A stretch of DNA of 64,000 bases from Shewanella sp. ANA-3 (GTDB lineage Bacteria > Pseudomonadota > Gammaproteobacteria > Enterobacterales > Shewanellaceae): the NCBI RefSeq assembly GCF_000203935.1, contig NC_008577.1, positions 4,898,001-4,962,000 of the forward strand. Reading direction: 5' to 3'. This document shows positions 1 through 9,445 of this stretch, one piece after another (the first letter of the stretch is position 1; every line of letters starts with the position of its first letter). The notes beneath the pieces are model-generated. The model was not told where the DNA came from and searched no databases. It worked only from the letters and a program-made list of their open reading frames with translations. Both the position numbers and the translations under genes were made by a program.

Positions 1-744
1 GGTCACAGTGCCGATAGAACGCTCCGGCAGCGTGCCCTTGTCGTAGACGAGGTCGCGGATATGGTCGACGATGCGCGTATCCCGATTAAACAGCACGCCG
101 CCATCGAGATACCAAGCCACTTTGCCCTCAAAATCGGGGATCGGCAGCAAACTGCGGCTCAGTAGACCACGGTCTTCCACTTGTTTATTCGGGCTTTGCG
201 CCCGCAGTGTCGCTAGTAAGGGAATCGCCGCCCTTTGAGCTAAATCCGGATCAACCCGCGCCAAACGTTCAGGCGATAACACCATCAGCCCCGAATAGGG
301 CAAGAGACCACCCATTTTCGGTAAAATTTGTCGCAAATCCGGGTCTGACGCGGCCTCGGCCACACTGACAAGCCTTAGAAAATCCAGATCGAGTTGCTTT
401 TTTTGCTCATTTAGAAAGGCATCTATACTCGCCCTGTGTGCCAACTCGCCAGTGAGAATGGGCCGAAAATCATTTTGAAAAGTCCATGAGGTCATGACTC
501 TCTCGAGCTGTTTCTCCTGACGAACTTGCACCTGTTGCAGGGTATTTTCAGCCACAGCCAGATCGGCTTTTACTTTCATAAACAGTTGCTTGCCTGTGTA
601 ACTGATATTCCAGTAAATAGTGATAAACACTAAACTCACCAAGGTGAGCAAAATCGGCAGCAAGGTGAGGATCAGAATGCGATAACGCACTTTGGCCTGC
701 ATTTGCTGCCAACTGACACCAAAAAAGTGAGTAAAAAACGACAC
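1..744 (-). CDS. Sensor histidine kinase, N-terminal part (cut by window edge)
   Basis: Translating the minus strand from a GTG at 744 gives 248 codons without a stop, running off the left edge. The start directly abuts the TAA of the next gene (TAAGTG) and has an AGGAG ribosome site inside that gene's end, so the two are co-translated. A hydrophobic segment at about residues 22-44 is followed by a soluble, probably periplasmic region with a coiled-coil-like stretch. This is the layout of a cache-type membrane sensor kinase. The HAMP and kinase domains would lie outside the window, so kinase identity rests on pairing with the sigma-54 response regulator upstream. The ligand is unknown; the neighbouring oxyanion transporter may or may not be related. 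Confidence 0.7.
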   Translation of the reverse strand, partial: MSFFTHFFGVSWQQMQAKVRYRILILTLLPILLTLVSLVFITIYWNISYTGKQLFMKVKADLAVAENTLQQVQVRQEKQLERVMTSWTFQNDFRPILTGELAHRASIDAFLNEQKKQLDLDFLRLVSVAEAASDPDLRQILPKMGGLLPYSGLMVLSPERLARVDPDLAQRAAIPLLATLRAQSPNKQVEDRGLLSRSLLPIPDFEGKVAWYLDGGVLFNRDTRIVDHIRDLVYDKGTLPERSIGTVT

Positions 745-2127
745 TTAGAACTCCTGCTCGTCGCTAACGTCAAACCACTCTTTATACTTGCGATCTAAGG
801 TCTTACGGGAAACGCCTAAGTCCCTCGCCGCTGCTGATTTATTGCCAGAGTGCAGATCCACCACGCTGGTCACATGGTGTTTTTCCACTTCTTTCAACGG
901 CCAATCTAAGGGATAACCTTGGGAGGCCGAAGACTCTGTCTTGACCTGCTGCTTCCAGTATTCCGCTGGCGGCTTGCCAAGCAGAATGCAGCGTTCAATC
1001 ATATTGCGCAGTTCACGGATATTGCCTGGCCACTCGTGCTGTTGCAGCTTCACCATATCCTCATGGCTCCACACGACTTCGCGCACACCCAATTCGGCTG
1101 CCAATTGGCGAGTAAAGTGATGGGTCAATTCGACCACATCTTCCGGACGCTCACGCAGGGGAGGAATTAAAATATCCAGCACATTCAAGCGATAATAAAG
1201 ATCACGACGGAAGTTACCCGCCTCGACTTCATCCACCAGCGTACGGTTAGTGGCCGCAATCACCCGGACATCGATATTGACTTCCTTCTCACTGCCGACG
1301 GGGCGAATCGCCTTTTGCTCTAATACCCTGAGCAATGCCGTCTGCATCTTGAGGGGCATCTCACCAATTTCATCGAGGAAAATAGTGCCGCCGGAGGCAA
1401 AACTGAATAAGCCTTCGCGATTTCCCTTAGCGCCAGTAAATGCCCCTGCCGTATGGCCAAAGAGTTCACTCTCCAGTAGTTCGGGGGCGATAGAGCCGCA
1501 GTTAACGGGTACAAATGGCCCTTGGCGGCCGCTGAGTAAGTGTAATTGGCGCGCGACCAGCTCTTTACCCGTGCCCGATTCGCCTTGAATTAACACCACG
1601 GCATTGGTTGGTGCCACGCGCTCAATCACTTGCTTGACCGACTTCATGGCCTCGCTGCTACCTATAATGGTGGAGGAATAGCCAATGGAGACTTCACGGC
1701 GCAGCATTAAGTTTTCGCGGCGCAGCAAACGGCGTTCAATACAACGGTCAACCGCCGACATCATCTGCTCGAGGTGGAAGGGCTTCATAATAAAGTCTGA
1801 GGCACCAGCCCGCAGCGCCTTAATCGCGACTTCTAAATCCGCATAGCCAGTCATAAAAATCACATCAGATCGGCGGCCTTGTTCATCTAAGGCTTCGTGC
1901 CACTCGATGCCCGAGCGACCCGGTAAACGGATATCGACAATCAATAGGTCGAAGTGGCAGCGACTACGTAACTGCTCAGCATCTTCAATACTGCCCGCCG
2001 TTTCGACTAAGGCGAATTTTTTCGAGAGCGCCTTATTCAAAAAGCTACGCATCCCGGGCTCGTCATCGACGATCAGGACAGACACAGCGGAAGGAAGGGG
2101 CTTGAGGTTATTATCTATCTGGCTCAT
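745..2127 (-). CDS. Sigma-54-dependent response regulator (NtrC/DctD family)
   Basis: A 460-residue protein with the full NtrC layout. The N-terminal receiver has the phospho-acceptor aspartate in LLIVDIRLPG and the TGYAD and KPF motifs. The central AAA+ domain has GESGTGKE (Walker A), GAFTGA (sigma-54 contact) and FLDEIGE (Walker B). The C-terminal Fis-like helix-turn-helix contains AARDLGVSRKTLDRK. It activates RNA polymerase-sigma54 when phosphorylated, presumably by the kinase encoded directly downstream. I chose the ATG at 2127 because the receiver starts shortly after it; an in-frame start at 2175 would add 16 unconserved residues. The target genes cannot be read from the sequence, and no sigma-54 promoter was recognised next to it. 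Confidence 0.9.
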   Translation of the reverse strand: MSQIDNNLKPLPSAVSVLIVDDEPGMRSFLNKALSKKFALVETAGSIEDAEQLRSRCHFDLLIVDIRLPGRSGIEWHEALDEQGRRSDVIFMTGYADLEVAIKALRAGASDFIMKPFHLEQMMSAVDRCIERRLLRRENLMLRREVSIGYSSTIIGSSEAMKSVKQVIERVAPTNAVVLIQGESGTGKELVARQLHLLSGRQGPFVPVNCGSIAPELLESELFGHTAGAFTGAKGNREGLFSFASGGTIFLDEIGEMPLKMQTALLRVLEQKAIRPVGSEKEVNIDVRVIAATNRTLVDEVEAGNFRRDLYYRLNVLDILIPPLRERPEDVVELTHHFTRQLAAELGVREVVWSHEDMVKLQQHEWPGNIRELRNMIERCILLGKPPAEYWKQQVKTESSASQGYPLDWPLKEVEKHHVTSVVDLHSGNKSAAARDLGVSRKTLDRKYKEWFDVSDEQEF

Positions 2128-2411
2128 AGTGCTCACTTCTGGACATTTTGACTCAATTGCGACCAATTCTAGCATTGAAACTAGACAAATAGGTCACTAT
2201 GAACCATAAGAAGCATGCGCTGAGACAATTTGTCTGCAAACTATTTGTTGAGCCTGAGATCAGGGTCACAATTTAGATCAAGCTGTGAACGTAAATGCGT
2301 CATTGTTGGTTTGGCATCCTATTTGCTTTCAATCGAACGCATTACAATTTACGGAACCTCCCACTCAGTAGGCAATTGAGTCGGAACCCTATTTTTCGCC
2401 AAGGAGTATCC
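2128..2411. promoter_or_regulatory. Divergent control region between response regulator and tupA
   Basis: This 284-base gap separates the minus-strand regulator from the plus-strand tup operon. It contains AGACAA/TTGTCT (2224-2236), a small perfect palindrome. It also holds an inverted pair ACAAATAG (about 2187) / CTATTTGT (about 2241) and an FNR/EtrA-like half site in TTTAGATCAAG near 2273. These are candidate operators only. No TunR or ModE site could be confirmed by eye. Confidence 0.35.
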
Positions 2412-3236
2412 ATGCTAAACGTGAAATCCCATATGAAGTCATTACTGGGCCTGGTTGTTGCAGCCAGCATGCTCACAGTGTTACCCGCTCAATCGGCTGA
2501 AGTGATCAAGTTAGCCACCACCACCAGTACTGAAAACTCAGGTCTGTTGAAAGAATTACTGCCTAAGTTTGAAAGTGAATCAGGCTACAAAGTACAAGTT
2601 ATCGCAACGGGTACGGGTAAAGCGCTGAAACTGGGCGAGCAAGGCGATGTGGATTTAGTGATGACCCACGCCCCAAGTGCTGAAGCAAAATTTGTTGCCG
2701 ACGGTTTTGGTGTTGAGCCACGTGGCATTATGGAAAACGATTTCGTGGTGTTAGGTCCTAAAAACGACCCAGCAAAACTACGTGAAAGCAAAACTGCCGA
2801 AGAAGCCTTCGCGAAAATCGCCAAATCTGGCTTACCTTTCGTCTCTCGTGGTGACAACTCTGGCACCCACATCAAAGAGTTAGAAGTATGGAAAGCCGCA
2901 GGCGTGACTCCTGACTTCAAAGGTTACACTTCAGTAGGTCAAGGCATGGGTAAAACCCTGCTGATGGCAAACGAATTACAAGGTTACACTCTGTCTGACC
3001 GTGGTACTTTCGTGGCGTACAAAACCAAGCTGGACTTAGGTGTGGATTTCGATGGCGGTAAAACGCTGGCGAACCCATACCAAGTGATTCTGATCAACCC
3101 AGCTAAATACCCAGATCTGAACCACAAAGGCGCTAAAGCCTTCAGTGACTGGCTGATCAGCAAAGAAGGTCAAGCCATGATCAACAACTTCAAAGTTGAA
3201 GGCGAGCAACTGTTCAAGGCAACCTATAGCGAATGA
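2412..3236 (+). CDS. tupA: Tungstate-type ABC transporter substrate-binding protein TupA
   Basis: A 274-residue periplasmic protein that captures the oxyanion (tungstate, possibly molybdate) and delivers it to TupBC. The signal peptide spans about residues 1-28, with cleavage after AQSA. The mature protein opens with IKLATTTSTENSG, the TTTS oxyanion-binding signature of the TupA/WtpA-like families, and later carries SRGDNSGTH. The start at 2412 is supported by AAGGAG eight bases upstream; an upstream in-frame ATG at 2295 would destroy the signal peptide. It begins the run tupA-tupB-tupC-mobA-mobB/moeA-moaA. The binding preference for tungstate over molybdate is inferred from family resemblance. 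Confidence 0.9.
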   Translation: MLNVKSHMKSLLGLVVAASMLTVLPAQSAEVIKLATTTSTENSGLLKELLPKFESESGYKVQVIATGTGKALKLGEQGDVDLVMTHAPSAEAKFVADGFGVEPRGIMENDFVVLGPKNDPAKLRESKTAEEAFAKIAKSGLPFVSRGDNSGTHIKELEVWKAAGVTPDFKGYTSVGQGMGKTLLMANELQGYTLSDRGTFVAYKTKLDLGVDFDGGKTLANPYQVILINPAKYPDLNHKGAKAFSDWLISKEGQAMINNFKVEGEQLFKATYSE

Positions 3237-3940
3237 GCGAAGGCTGGTTAGCACTGTTACAGCAGGCGTTAAGCCTGCTGTTTTCATTGGACCCCGACGT
3301 TTGGTCCATCATCTCTGTCTCGTTTTCGGTATCCTTCGCGGCGCTGCTCATCACCTTAGTCCCCTCTATGGTGCTCGGTTTTGTGTTGGCGTTTGCCCAT
3401 TTCCCCGGAAAGTGGTTTGTCACTAACTTAGTACAAACGCTGCAATCGATCCCCACGGTCGTCATCGGCCTGTTGGTGTATCTCATCTTGACCCGCAACG
3501 GCCCGCTTGGGGATTTAAGGTGGTTGTTCACTCAAGAGGGGATGATCCTCGGCCAAATGATGATTTGCGCCCCCGTGATGATAGCCATGAGTCAAGCGGC
3601 CTTCACTAGTGTCGATCGCCGTGCATGGGAAACCTCACGCACCCTAGGCGCCTCTTGGTTTAGCGCGGTCTGGACCGTGTGCCGCGAACTGCGTATGCCG
3701 TTATTACTGGCAATTGTCGCAGCCTTTAGCCGTATTCTCACCGAAGTCGGCTGTTCTATGATGGTCGGCGGCAACATTTTAAACGTAACACGTAATATCC
3801 CGACGGCTATCGCACTGGAAACCAGTAAAGGTGATTTCGCCCAAGCTATCGCCCTCGGATTAGTGCTGCTAATCTTGGCCTTGATCCTCAACTTTGCCTT
3901 AGGTAGTTTACGCGGCAAAGAAACGCCAAGGAGCCATTAA
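3233..3940 (+). CDS. tupB: Tungstate ABC transporter permease TupB
   Basis: A 235-residue inner-membrane permease with several hydrophobic segments and the typical binding-protein-dependent transport (BPD) signature region around AAFTSVDRRAWETSRTLGAS, which contacts the ATPase. It forms the channel for the oxyanion delivered by TupA. Its ATG overlaps the stop of tupA (ATGA), and the ATPase gene follows three bases after its own stop, so the three genes are translationally coupled. The length and the LTEVGCSMMVGGN segment fit the TupB family (ModB/CysT-like). Confidence 0.9.
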   Translation: MSEGWLALLQQALSLLFSLDPDVWSIISVSFSVSFAALLITLVPSMVLGFVLAFAHFPGKWFVTNLVQTLQSIPTVVIGLLVYLILTRNGPLGDLRWLFTQEGMILGQMMICAPVMIAMSQAAFTSVDRRAWETSRTLGASWFSAVWTVCRELRMPLLLAIVAAFSRILTEVGCSMMVGGNILNVTRNIPTAIALETSKGDFAQAIALGLVLLILALILNFALGSLRGKETPRSH

Positions 3941-3943
3941 CTT

Positions 3944-4651
3944 ATGACCCAAGCCAAACTGATCGCCCGTGACTTGGAAATGTCCTTTGGCCCGCGCTTA
4001 TTATTCAAAGCCCATAGCCTAGAGTTGTGCCAAGGGAACGTCATTTATTTGCAGGGTGACAACGGCTCGGGCAAGTCGACCCTGATGAAGATCCTCGCGG
4101 GTTTACAGCCGCCATCTAAGGGCAAGATTGAAGTCAGCGGCTTTAAAAAGGATGCATGGTGGACACGCAATCCTTTGCTGGGCAAAGCCGTTTACCTCCA
4201 CCAGCATCCCTATCTATTCGATGGTACAGTCAATTACAACCTGACCTACGGTTTACCCTTTGCGGCCTCAAAAACCGAAGCCAAACGTAGAATTGGTCAA
4301 GCAATTGAGATGGCGCAACTAGGCTCGCTATTGCAAGCCAGAGCCAGCAATTTATCCGGCGGCGAAAGGCAACGCCTCGCCATCGCCCGCGCTTGGATAT
4401 TGCAGCCAAAGTTACTGATGCTCGATGAGCCGACCTCCAACATGGATAAAGACTCCCAAGCCTTAGTGCTGCAAATGATCCAGCAGCTCAAACAGCAAGG
4501 GACGGGAATGCTCTTAAGCAGCCACCAAAACTGTGCGCTCACCGCCATTTGCGAGCAGCAGTGGCACATTGAAGACCAACAGGTGATAACCTCCCGTCAG
4601 CAAACGCCCACAAACTCCACACAGGGATCTTTATATGTCGTTGCAAATTGA
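3944..4651 (+). CDS. tupC: Tungstate ABC transporter ATP-binding protein TupC
   Basis: A 235-residue cytoplasmic ATPase that energises TupAB. It has Walker A GDNGSGKST at about residues 36-44, the ABC signature LSGGERQRLAIAR, and Walker B LLMLDEPTSNMD followed by a switch histidine in LLSSHQ. There is no C-terminal molybdate-binding (TOBE/MOP) domain, unlike ModC; this agrees with a Tup-type rather than Mod-type transporter. Its 3' end overlaps the start of mobA by 17 bases, tying import to cofactor synthesis. Confidence 0.9.
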   Translation: MTQAKLIARDLEMSFGPRLLFKAHSLELCQGNVIYLQGDNGSGKSTLMKILAGLQPPSKGKIEVSGFKKDAWWTRNPLLGKAVYLHQHPYLFDGTVNYNLTYGLPFAASKTEAKRRIGQAIEMAQLGSLLQARASNLSGGERQRLAIARAWILQPKLLMLDEPTSNMDKDSQALVLQMIQQLKQQGTGMLLSSHQNCALTAICEQQWHIEDQQVITSRQQTPTNSTQGSLYVVAN

Positions 4652-5228
4652 TGCCGTAATTCTTGCCGGTGGTATGGCGCGCCGTATGGGCGGGGACGAT
4701 AAAGGCCTCGTCGAGCTAAACGGCAAGGCCATGATTGAACACACTATCGAGCGGATAAAACCTCAGGTTAAGGAGATCCTGATCAACGCAAATCGTAACC
4801 AAACACGTTATGCTGAGTTCGGTTTTACGGTGTTGAGCGATGAGCATACTGGGTTTCTCGGCCCCTTGGCGGGCACGATCACTGCTATGGGTCACACTCA
4901 AGCAGACTATCTGCTCGTGGTGCCCTGCGATTGTCCGCTGCTGCCGCGGGATTTAGTCGCCCGTTTATTGGCCGCCATTGAGGCAAACGATGCTGAACTT
5001 GCCGTTGCCAGCGATGGTGAGCGTGAGCAGCCGGTGGTGATGTTACTAAAGCCAAGTCTGCGCGAGTCGATGACCGCCTTTCTCGAAGCGGGTGAGCGTA
5101 AAATTGATTTTTGGTATGCCAAACATCGCTTTGCCGTGGCGGCCTTTGCCGATCAACCCAATGCCTTCGTCAATGTGAACACGCCAGAACAAAAACAACG
5201 ACTGGCAGCAGAGATAAACCAAAGCTAA
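4635..5228 (+). CDS. mobA: Molybdenum cofactor guanylyltransferase MobA
   Basis: A 197-residue cytoplasmic enzyme that transfers GMP from GTP to molybdopterin to make the guanine dinucleotide form (MGD/bis-MGD) used by DMSO-reductase-family enzymes. The nucleotide-binding signature LAGGMARRMGGDDKGLVELN is at residues 11-30, followed by the NTP-transferase metal motif in VVPCDCPLLP. The ATG at 4635 lies inside tupC with a GGGA ribosome site upstream. Length matches the family (about 190-200 residues). Confidence 0.93.
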   Translation: MSLQIDAVILAGGMARRMGGDDKGLVELNGKAMIEHTIERIKPQVKEILINANRNQTRYAEFGFTVLSDEHTGFLGPLAGTITAMGHTQADYLLVVPCDCPLLPRDLVARLLAAIEANDAELAVASDGEREQPVVMLLKPSLRESMTAFLEAGERKIDFWYAKHRFAVAAFADQPNAFVNVNTPEQKQRLAAEINQS

Positions 5229-5258
5229 GGCTTCAAATTTCCTAGATTAGAGGTGCAA

Positions 5259-7058
5259 ATGAGTACTCCCTTCGTCAATCCGCTATCTATTCCCGTTCTC
5301 GGATTTTGTGCCTATAGCGGCACGGGGAAAACCACCCTACTCAAGCAATTGATCCCCGAATTAAATCAGCGCGGCCTGCGTCTGGCGGTGATCAAACATG
5401 CTCACCACAATTTCGATGTCGATATTCCCGGTAAAGACAGTTACGAGATGCGCAAAGCCGGCGCGCGGCAAATGCTAGTCGCCTCCCATGTGCGTTGGGC
5501 GCTAATGACCGAAGATGCCCGCGATGGCGACCCAGAGTTAGTCCACCTACTCAAGCAAATTGAAGCCGATAAAGTCGATATCGTCTTAGTCGAAGGCTTT
5601 AAAAAACTCTCGCTACCGAAAATTGAGCTGCACCGAGCTGCCCACGGTAAGCCGTTTATCTATACCCAAGACGACAATATTCTCGCCATCGCTTGCTGTG
5701 ATGACACAGAGCTGCCGAGCGAGCTAAGAAGACTCGACCTTAACAATGTCGCGCAAATTGCTGACTTTGTGATGGAATATGCCAATAGCTGGCAAGCACC
5801 CAACCCCGCATTACCAATAGCGACTGTCGATGCCTGCACCTTGGGCAGCGATAAAAACCTCAGCGTGAGCCAAGGCTTGGCGCAGATTTTATCCCATGTC
5901 GCCCCAGTCTCTGAGGTGGAAGAGGTTGGTTTAGATGCATTAGATAACCGCGTGCTCGCCCGCGACAGCATTTCGCCCGTGGATGTGCCGCAGCAAACCA
6001 ACTCGGCGATGGATGGCTATGCCTTTGTCTATCAAGATCCGCTGCCAGCGAGCTTCAACTTAGTCGGTGAAGTCCTCGCCGGTCATCAATATTCGGGTAC
6101 ACTTAAAGTGGGTGAAACCGTGCGCATTATGACGGGCGCGCCCGTACCCGCAGGCGCAGATACAGTTCAACCTCGAGAGCTGGCTAACGAGGCCAATGCC
6201 AAGGTCAGTTTCGATGGCCGTATTCAACAGGGCCAACACGTTCGCCTTGCGGGTGAAGACATAGGCCAAGGCCAAGTTGCCCTCACCCAAGCCACACGCC
6301 TAAGCGCAGCCGAACAGGGCTTATTAGCCTCCCTCGGCCTTGACCGAGTGACGGTTTATCGTCGCCCGACCGTGGCCGTGTTCTCAACCGGGGATGAAGT
6401 CAGCCAACCCGGCGAGGCTTTGAATCCAAACTGTATCTATGACTCGAACCGTTACACCATCAAGGCGATGGCAAAACGTTTAGGTTGTGAAGTCATTGAC
6501 TTAGGTATTATCGAAGATTCCGAAAGCGCACTCGAAGCGACCTTAACCAAAGCCGCGGCGCAGGCCGATGTGGTGATCAGCTCAGGCGGTGTTTCCGTTG
6601 GCGATGCCGACTACATCAAGGCCGTGCTGGCACGCCTTGGCAATATCGACTTCTGGCGGATCAATATGCGCCCCGGTCGCCCACTCGCCTTTGGTAAGGT
6701 CGGCGATAGCCTATTCTTCGGCTTACCCGGCAATCCGGTGGCTGTGATGGTGTCGTTCCTGCAATTTGTGCAACCTGCGCTGCGTAAACTCGGCGGTGAA
6801 ACAAACTGGCAGGCGCCGTTATTCCCGGCGATTACCGATGAAACCCTGCGTAGCCGCACGGGCCGCACTGAGTTTATCCGCGGAATTTATCGCCTCGGTA
6901 ATGATGGCAGGCTGCACGTAACCAGCACAGGTAACCAAGGTTCGGGCATGCTCAGCTCTATGGTCAAAGGCAATTGCCTTATTATCATTGGAGATGATGC
7001 TGAGGCGGTGAATGCGGGTGAAACCGTGTTTATTCAACCTTTTGCCGATCTTCTATAA
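5259..7058 (+). CDS. moeA: MobB-MoeA fusion: molybdopterin-guanine dinucleotide adapter plus molybdopterin molybdenumtransferase
   Basis: A single reading frame of 599 residues encodes two usually separate proteins. Residues about 8-170 are MobB, a GTP-binding adapter with Walker A in AYSGTGKTTLL and the LVEGFK motif. Residues about 195-599 are a complete MoeA, which ligates molybdate (or tungstate) to adenylylated molybdopterin; it carries the VPQQTNSAMDGYA motif, the MTGAP loop, SSGGVSVGDAD and GLPGNPVAV. The ATG at 5259 is preferred over a GTG at 5253 because of AGAGG spacing. Fusion joins the metal-insertion step to the guanylylation partner, and mobA is directly upstream. Confidence 0.93.
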   Translation: MSTPFVNPLSIPVLGFCAYSGTGKTTLLKQLIPELNQRGLRLAVIKHAHHNFDVDIPGKDSYEMRKAGARQMLVASHVRWALMTEDARDGDPELVHLLKQIEADKVDIVLVEGFKKLSLPKIELHRAAHGKPFIYTQDDNILAIACCDDTELPSELRRLDLNNVAQIADFVMEYANSWQAPNPALPIATVDACTLGSDKNLSVSQGLAQILSHVAPVSEVEEVGLDALDNRVLARDSISPVDVPQQTNSAMDGYAFVYQDPLPASFNLVGEVLAGHQYSGTLKVGETVRIMTGAPVPAGADTVQPRELANEANAKVSFDGRIQQGQHVRLAGEDIGQGQVALTQATRLSAAEQGLLASLGLDRVTVYRRPTVAVFSTGDEVSQPGEALNPNCIYDSNRYTIKAMAKRLGCEVIDLGIIEDSESALEATLTKAAAQADVVISSGGVSVGDADYIKAVLARLGNIDFWRINMRPGRPLAFGKVGDSLFFGLPGNPVAVMVSFLQFVQPALRKLGGETNWQAPLFPAITDETLRSRTGRTEFIRGIYRLGNDGRLHVTSTGNQGSGMLSSMVKGNCLIIIGDDAEAVNAGETVFIQPFADLL

Positions 7059-7074
7059 GAGCCACTGAGTCCCT

Positions 7075-8058
7075 ATGAGCCAACTCGTGGATGCCTTTGG
7101 CCGTCAGGTCGAATATTTACGACTCTCAGTGACGGATCGCTGCGACTTCCGTTGTGTCTACTGTATGACGGAAGACCCCTGCTTCTTGCCCAAAGATCAT
7201 GTTCTGCACCTCGAAGAGTTGGCTTGGATTGCCCAAGCCTTTACTGAACTGGGGGTGACTAAAATTCGCCTCACCGGCGGCGAGCCCTTGGTGCGTAGCG
7301 ATTGCGATCAACTGGTGCACTTACTGGGCAAGCTCCCAGGGCTCAAAGATTTATCGATGACCACTAATGGTTCTAGGCTCAGTAAGTTTGCCAAACCTAT
7401 GTTTGATGCAGGTCTTAAGCGCTTAAACATCAGCCTAGATACCCTTAACCCCGAGCTCTTTACCCAACTGACACGTAACGGCAAATTAGCACGCGTTATC
7501 GAAGGGATTGATGCGGCCATCGCCGCAGGTTTTGAGCGCATTAAAATCAATGCCGTGATCCTTAAGCAGCAAAATGACCATGAAGTGATTGATCTGGTTA
7601 ATTTTTGCCGTGACCGAAACCTAGATATCGCCTTCATTGAAGAAATGCCGCTGGGTGAAATGGACGAGCGCAAAGACGCGCGTCATTGCAGCAGTGATGA
7701 AGTTAAGGCCATGATTAACGAGCATTATCCCCTGCAACTTTCCAATAAACGTACTGGCGGCCCCGCGCGTTACTACACCATGGCGGATAGTCCGATTCAT
7801 ATCGGGTTTATCTCACCCCATAGCCACAACTTTTGCCACGAATGTAATAGAGTGCGCGTAACTGTAGAGGGGCAATTATTGCTCTGCCTAGGTAATGAAC
7901 ACTCCATTGATTTAAAAAGCATTGTGCGAGAATACCCCGGGGATATTGAGCGCCTTAAAACCGCGATTCTCCAAGGTATCAAGCTCAAGCCTAAGCAGCA
8001 TGTTTTCGATAATAGTGGCGTGCAAATCCTGCGCTTTATGAATAGCACTGGCGGTTAA
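7075..8058 (+). CDS. moaA: GTP 3',8-cyclase MoaA (radical SAM)
   Basis: A 327-residue radical-SAM enzyme for the first step of molybdopterin synthesis, converting GTP to 3',8-cyclo-7,8-dihydro-GTP with MoaC completing cPMP. The N-terminal cluster motif is CDFRCVYC (C-x3-C-x2-C) at about residues 23-30. The second C-terminal 4Fe-4S cluster uses CHECNRVRVTVEGQLLLC. The protein ends in the conserved Gly-Gly (STGG) needed by the family. It sits 16 bases after moeA with no terminator between. moaC, moaE and moaD are not in this window. Confidence 0.95.
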   Translation: MSQLVDAFGRQVEYLRLSVTDRCDFRCVYCMTEDPCFLPKDHVLHLEELAWIAQAFTELGVTKIRLTGGEPLVRSDCDQLVHLLGKLPGLKDLSMTTNGSRLSKFAKPMFDAGLKRLNISLDTLNPELFTQLTRNGKLARVIEGIDAAIAAGFERIKINAVILKQQNDHEVIDLVNFCRDRNLDIAFIEEMPLGEMDERKDARHCSSDEVKAMINEHYPLQLSNKRTGGPARYYTMADSPIHIGFISPHSHNFCHECNRVRVTVEGQLLLCLGNEHSIDLKSIVREYPGDIERLKTAILQGIKLKPKQHVFDNSGVQILRFMNSTGG

Positions 8059-8139
8059 CCCCTTCGTCCTAGGGCTAGCATCTCTATTTTGCCGTGATAC
8101 ACTCATGGCATCAGTCCCATTTTTTGTGTCACTCTTCCT

Positions 8140-8595
8140 ATGGCGCTTACTCGTAAACAGTGGAATAACATCATTATTCTTGCCTGCATTTTTATCATTG
8201 CGGTGCTGACGTTTATGGATAAGAAAACCCATAATGTGCCGAGTGATGCCCAACTGTTATTTGATGACAATGCGCCGCTGGCGCAATTGCAGCTAGATGG
8301 TGTGTGGCTGCATAAACAGGCCTCAGGTTGGGAATGCGATCCGCTTGTGCTCAACTGCCCCCAATGGGCCAAGGCTTGGCAAGGCCTAAGAGTCTCGCCC
8401 CTCAGCGAGGCACCACAACCCACTGGCAAGCCGCAGGAACTGGTGATCCAAATTGCCGAGATTCGCCAATCGCAACGTTGGATTTATTTCCCCGAGGATG
8501 GTGTACTCAAGTCACCCGCTGGCAACTGGTATTTAGTGCCCCCCAGCCTAAGGGCCGATTTACAACCAATCCTCGATGCAAAATCCACCAGCTAA
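8140..8595 (+). CDS. Conserved hypothetical, single-pass membrane protein
   Basis: A 151-residue protein I do not recognise beyond it looking like a Shewanella-type hypothetical. One hydrophobic segment at about residues 9-28 (IIILACIFIIAVLTFM) suggests an N-terminal anchor with a periplasmic remainder. The remainder has a Cys pair (WECDPLVLNC) that could form a disulfide. It lies 81 bases after moaA and 24 bases before mutM on the same strand, so it probably shares a transcript with mutM. No function is claimed. Confidence 0.7.
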   Translation: MALTRKQWNNIIILACIFIIAVLTFMDKKTHNVPSDAQLLFDDNAPLAQLQLDGVWLHKQASGWECDPLVLNCPQWAKAWQGLRVSPLSEAPQPTGKPQELVIQIAEIRQSQRWIYFPEDGVLKSPAGNWYLVPPSLRADLQPILDAKSTS

Positions 8596-8619
8596 TCTAT
8601 TACCTAAAAGAACTCAATC

Positions 8620-9435
8620 ATGCCGGAATTACCAGAAGTCGAAGTCACCCGTCAGGGCATAGCCCCACATCTTGTCGAACAAACTGTAGTTGACCTCGTA
8701 ATCCGTAACGCCTCACTGCGTTGGCCCGTTCCCGAACTTGCCAAACAGATCATCGGCCAAACCATACGCCAAGTGCGTCGCCGCGCTAAATATCTGTTAA
8801 TCGATACCGATGCTGGCACCAGCATAGTGCATTTGGGGATGTCGGGCAGCTTGCGGATCCTGCCCCATGACACGCCAGTGGAGAAGCACGACCATATCGA
8901 TCTTGTCCTCGCCAATGGCCGAATTCTGCGATTTAACGATCCTAGACGTTTTGGCGCTTGGTTATGGTGCCAATTGCCTGAGGAAGCCCATCCGCTACTG
9001 GAAAAACTCGGGCCAGAACCTTTGACCGACGCCTTTAACGTCAATCAGTTAGCTGCCGCACTGGCGGGCAAGAAGAAGGCCATCAAACTCTGCCTGATGG
9101 ACAACCATATTGTGGTGGGTGTGGGAAATATTTACGCCAACGAAGCACTCTTTGCCGCAGGAATACACCCTGAGGCGGAGGCAGGCAAGATAGATATTGA
9201 ACGCTTAACGGTACTGGTTGCCGAGGTCAAACAAATCCTCGCCCACGCCATCAAGCAGGGCGGCACTACGCTTAAAGACTTCACCAATGCCGAGGGTAAA
9301 CCCGGCTATTTCGCGCAAAAGCTGCATGTTTACGGCCGCGGCGGCGAAACCTGCACTCAGTGCGGCAATCTACTCAGCGAAATCCGCCTGGGTCAACGCA
9401 CCACAGTATTTTGCGGCATCTGCCAGACGCGTTAA
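8620..9435 (+). CDS. mutM: Formamidopyrimidine-DNA glycosylase / AP lyase
   Basis: A 271-residue base-excision repair enzyme that removes 8-oxoguanine and formamidopyrimidines and nicks the abasic site. The mature N-terminus PELPEVE holds the catalytic Pro (residue 2) and Glu (residue 3). Later come the catalytic Lys in RRRAKYLL, the helix-two-turn-helix region around [12 protein letters not shown], and a C-terminal zinc finger with C-x2-C ... C-x2-C (CTQC and CGIC). Length is standard. It ends just before a strong bidirectional terminator. Confidence 0.96.
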
Positions 9436-9445
9436 TCTCGCCGAT

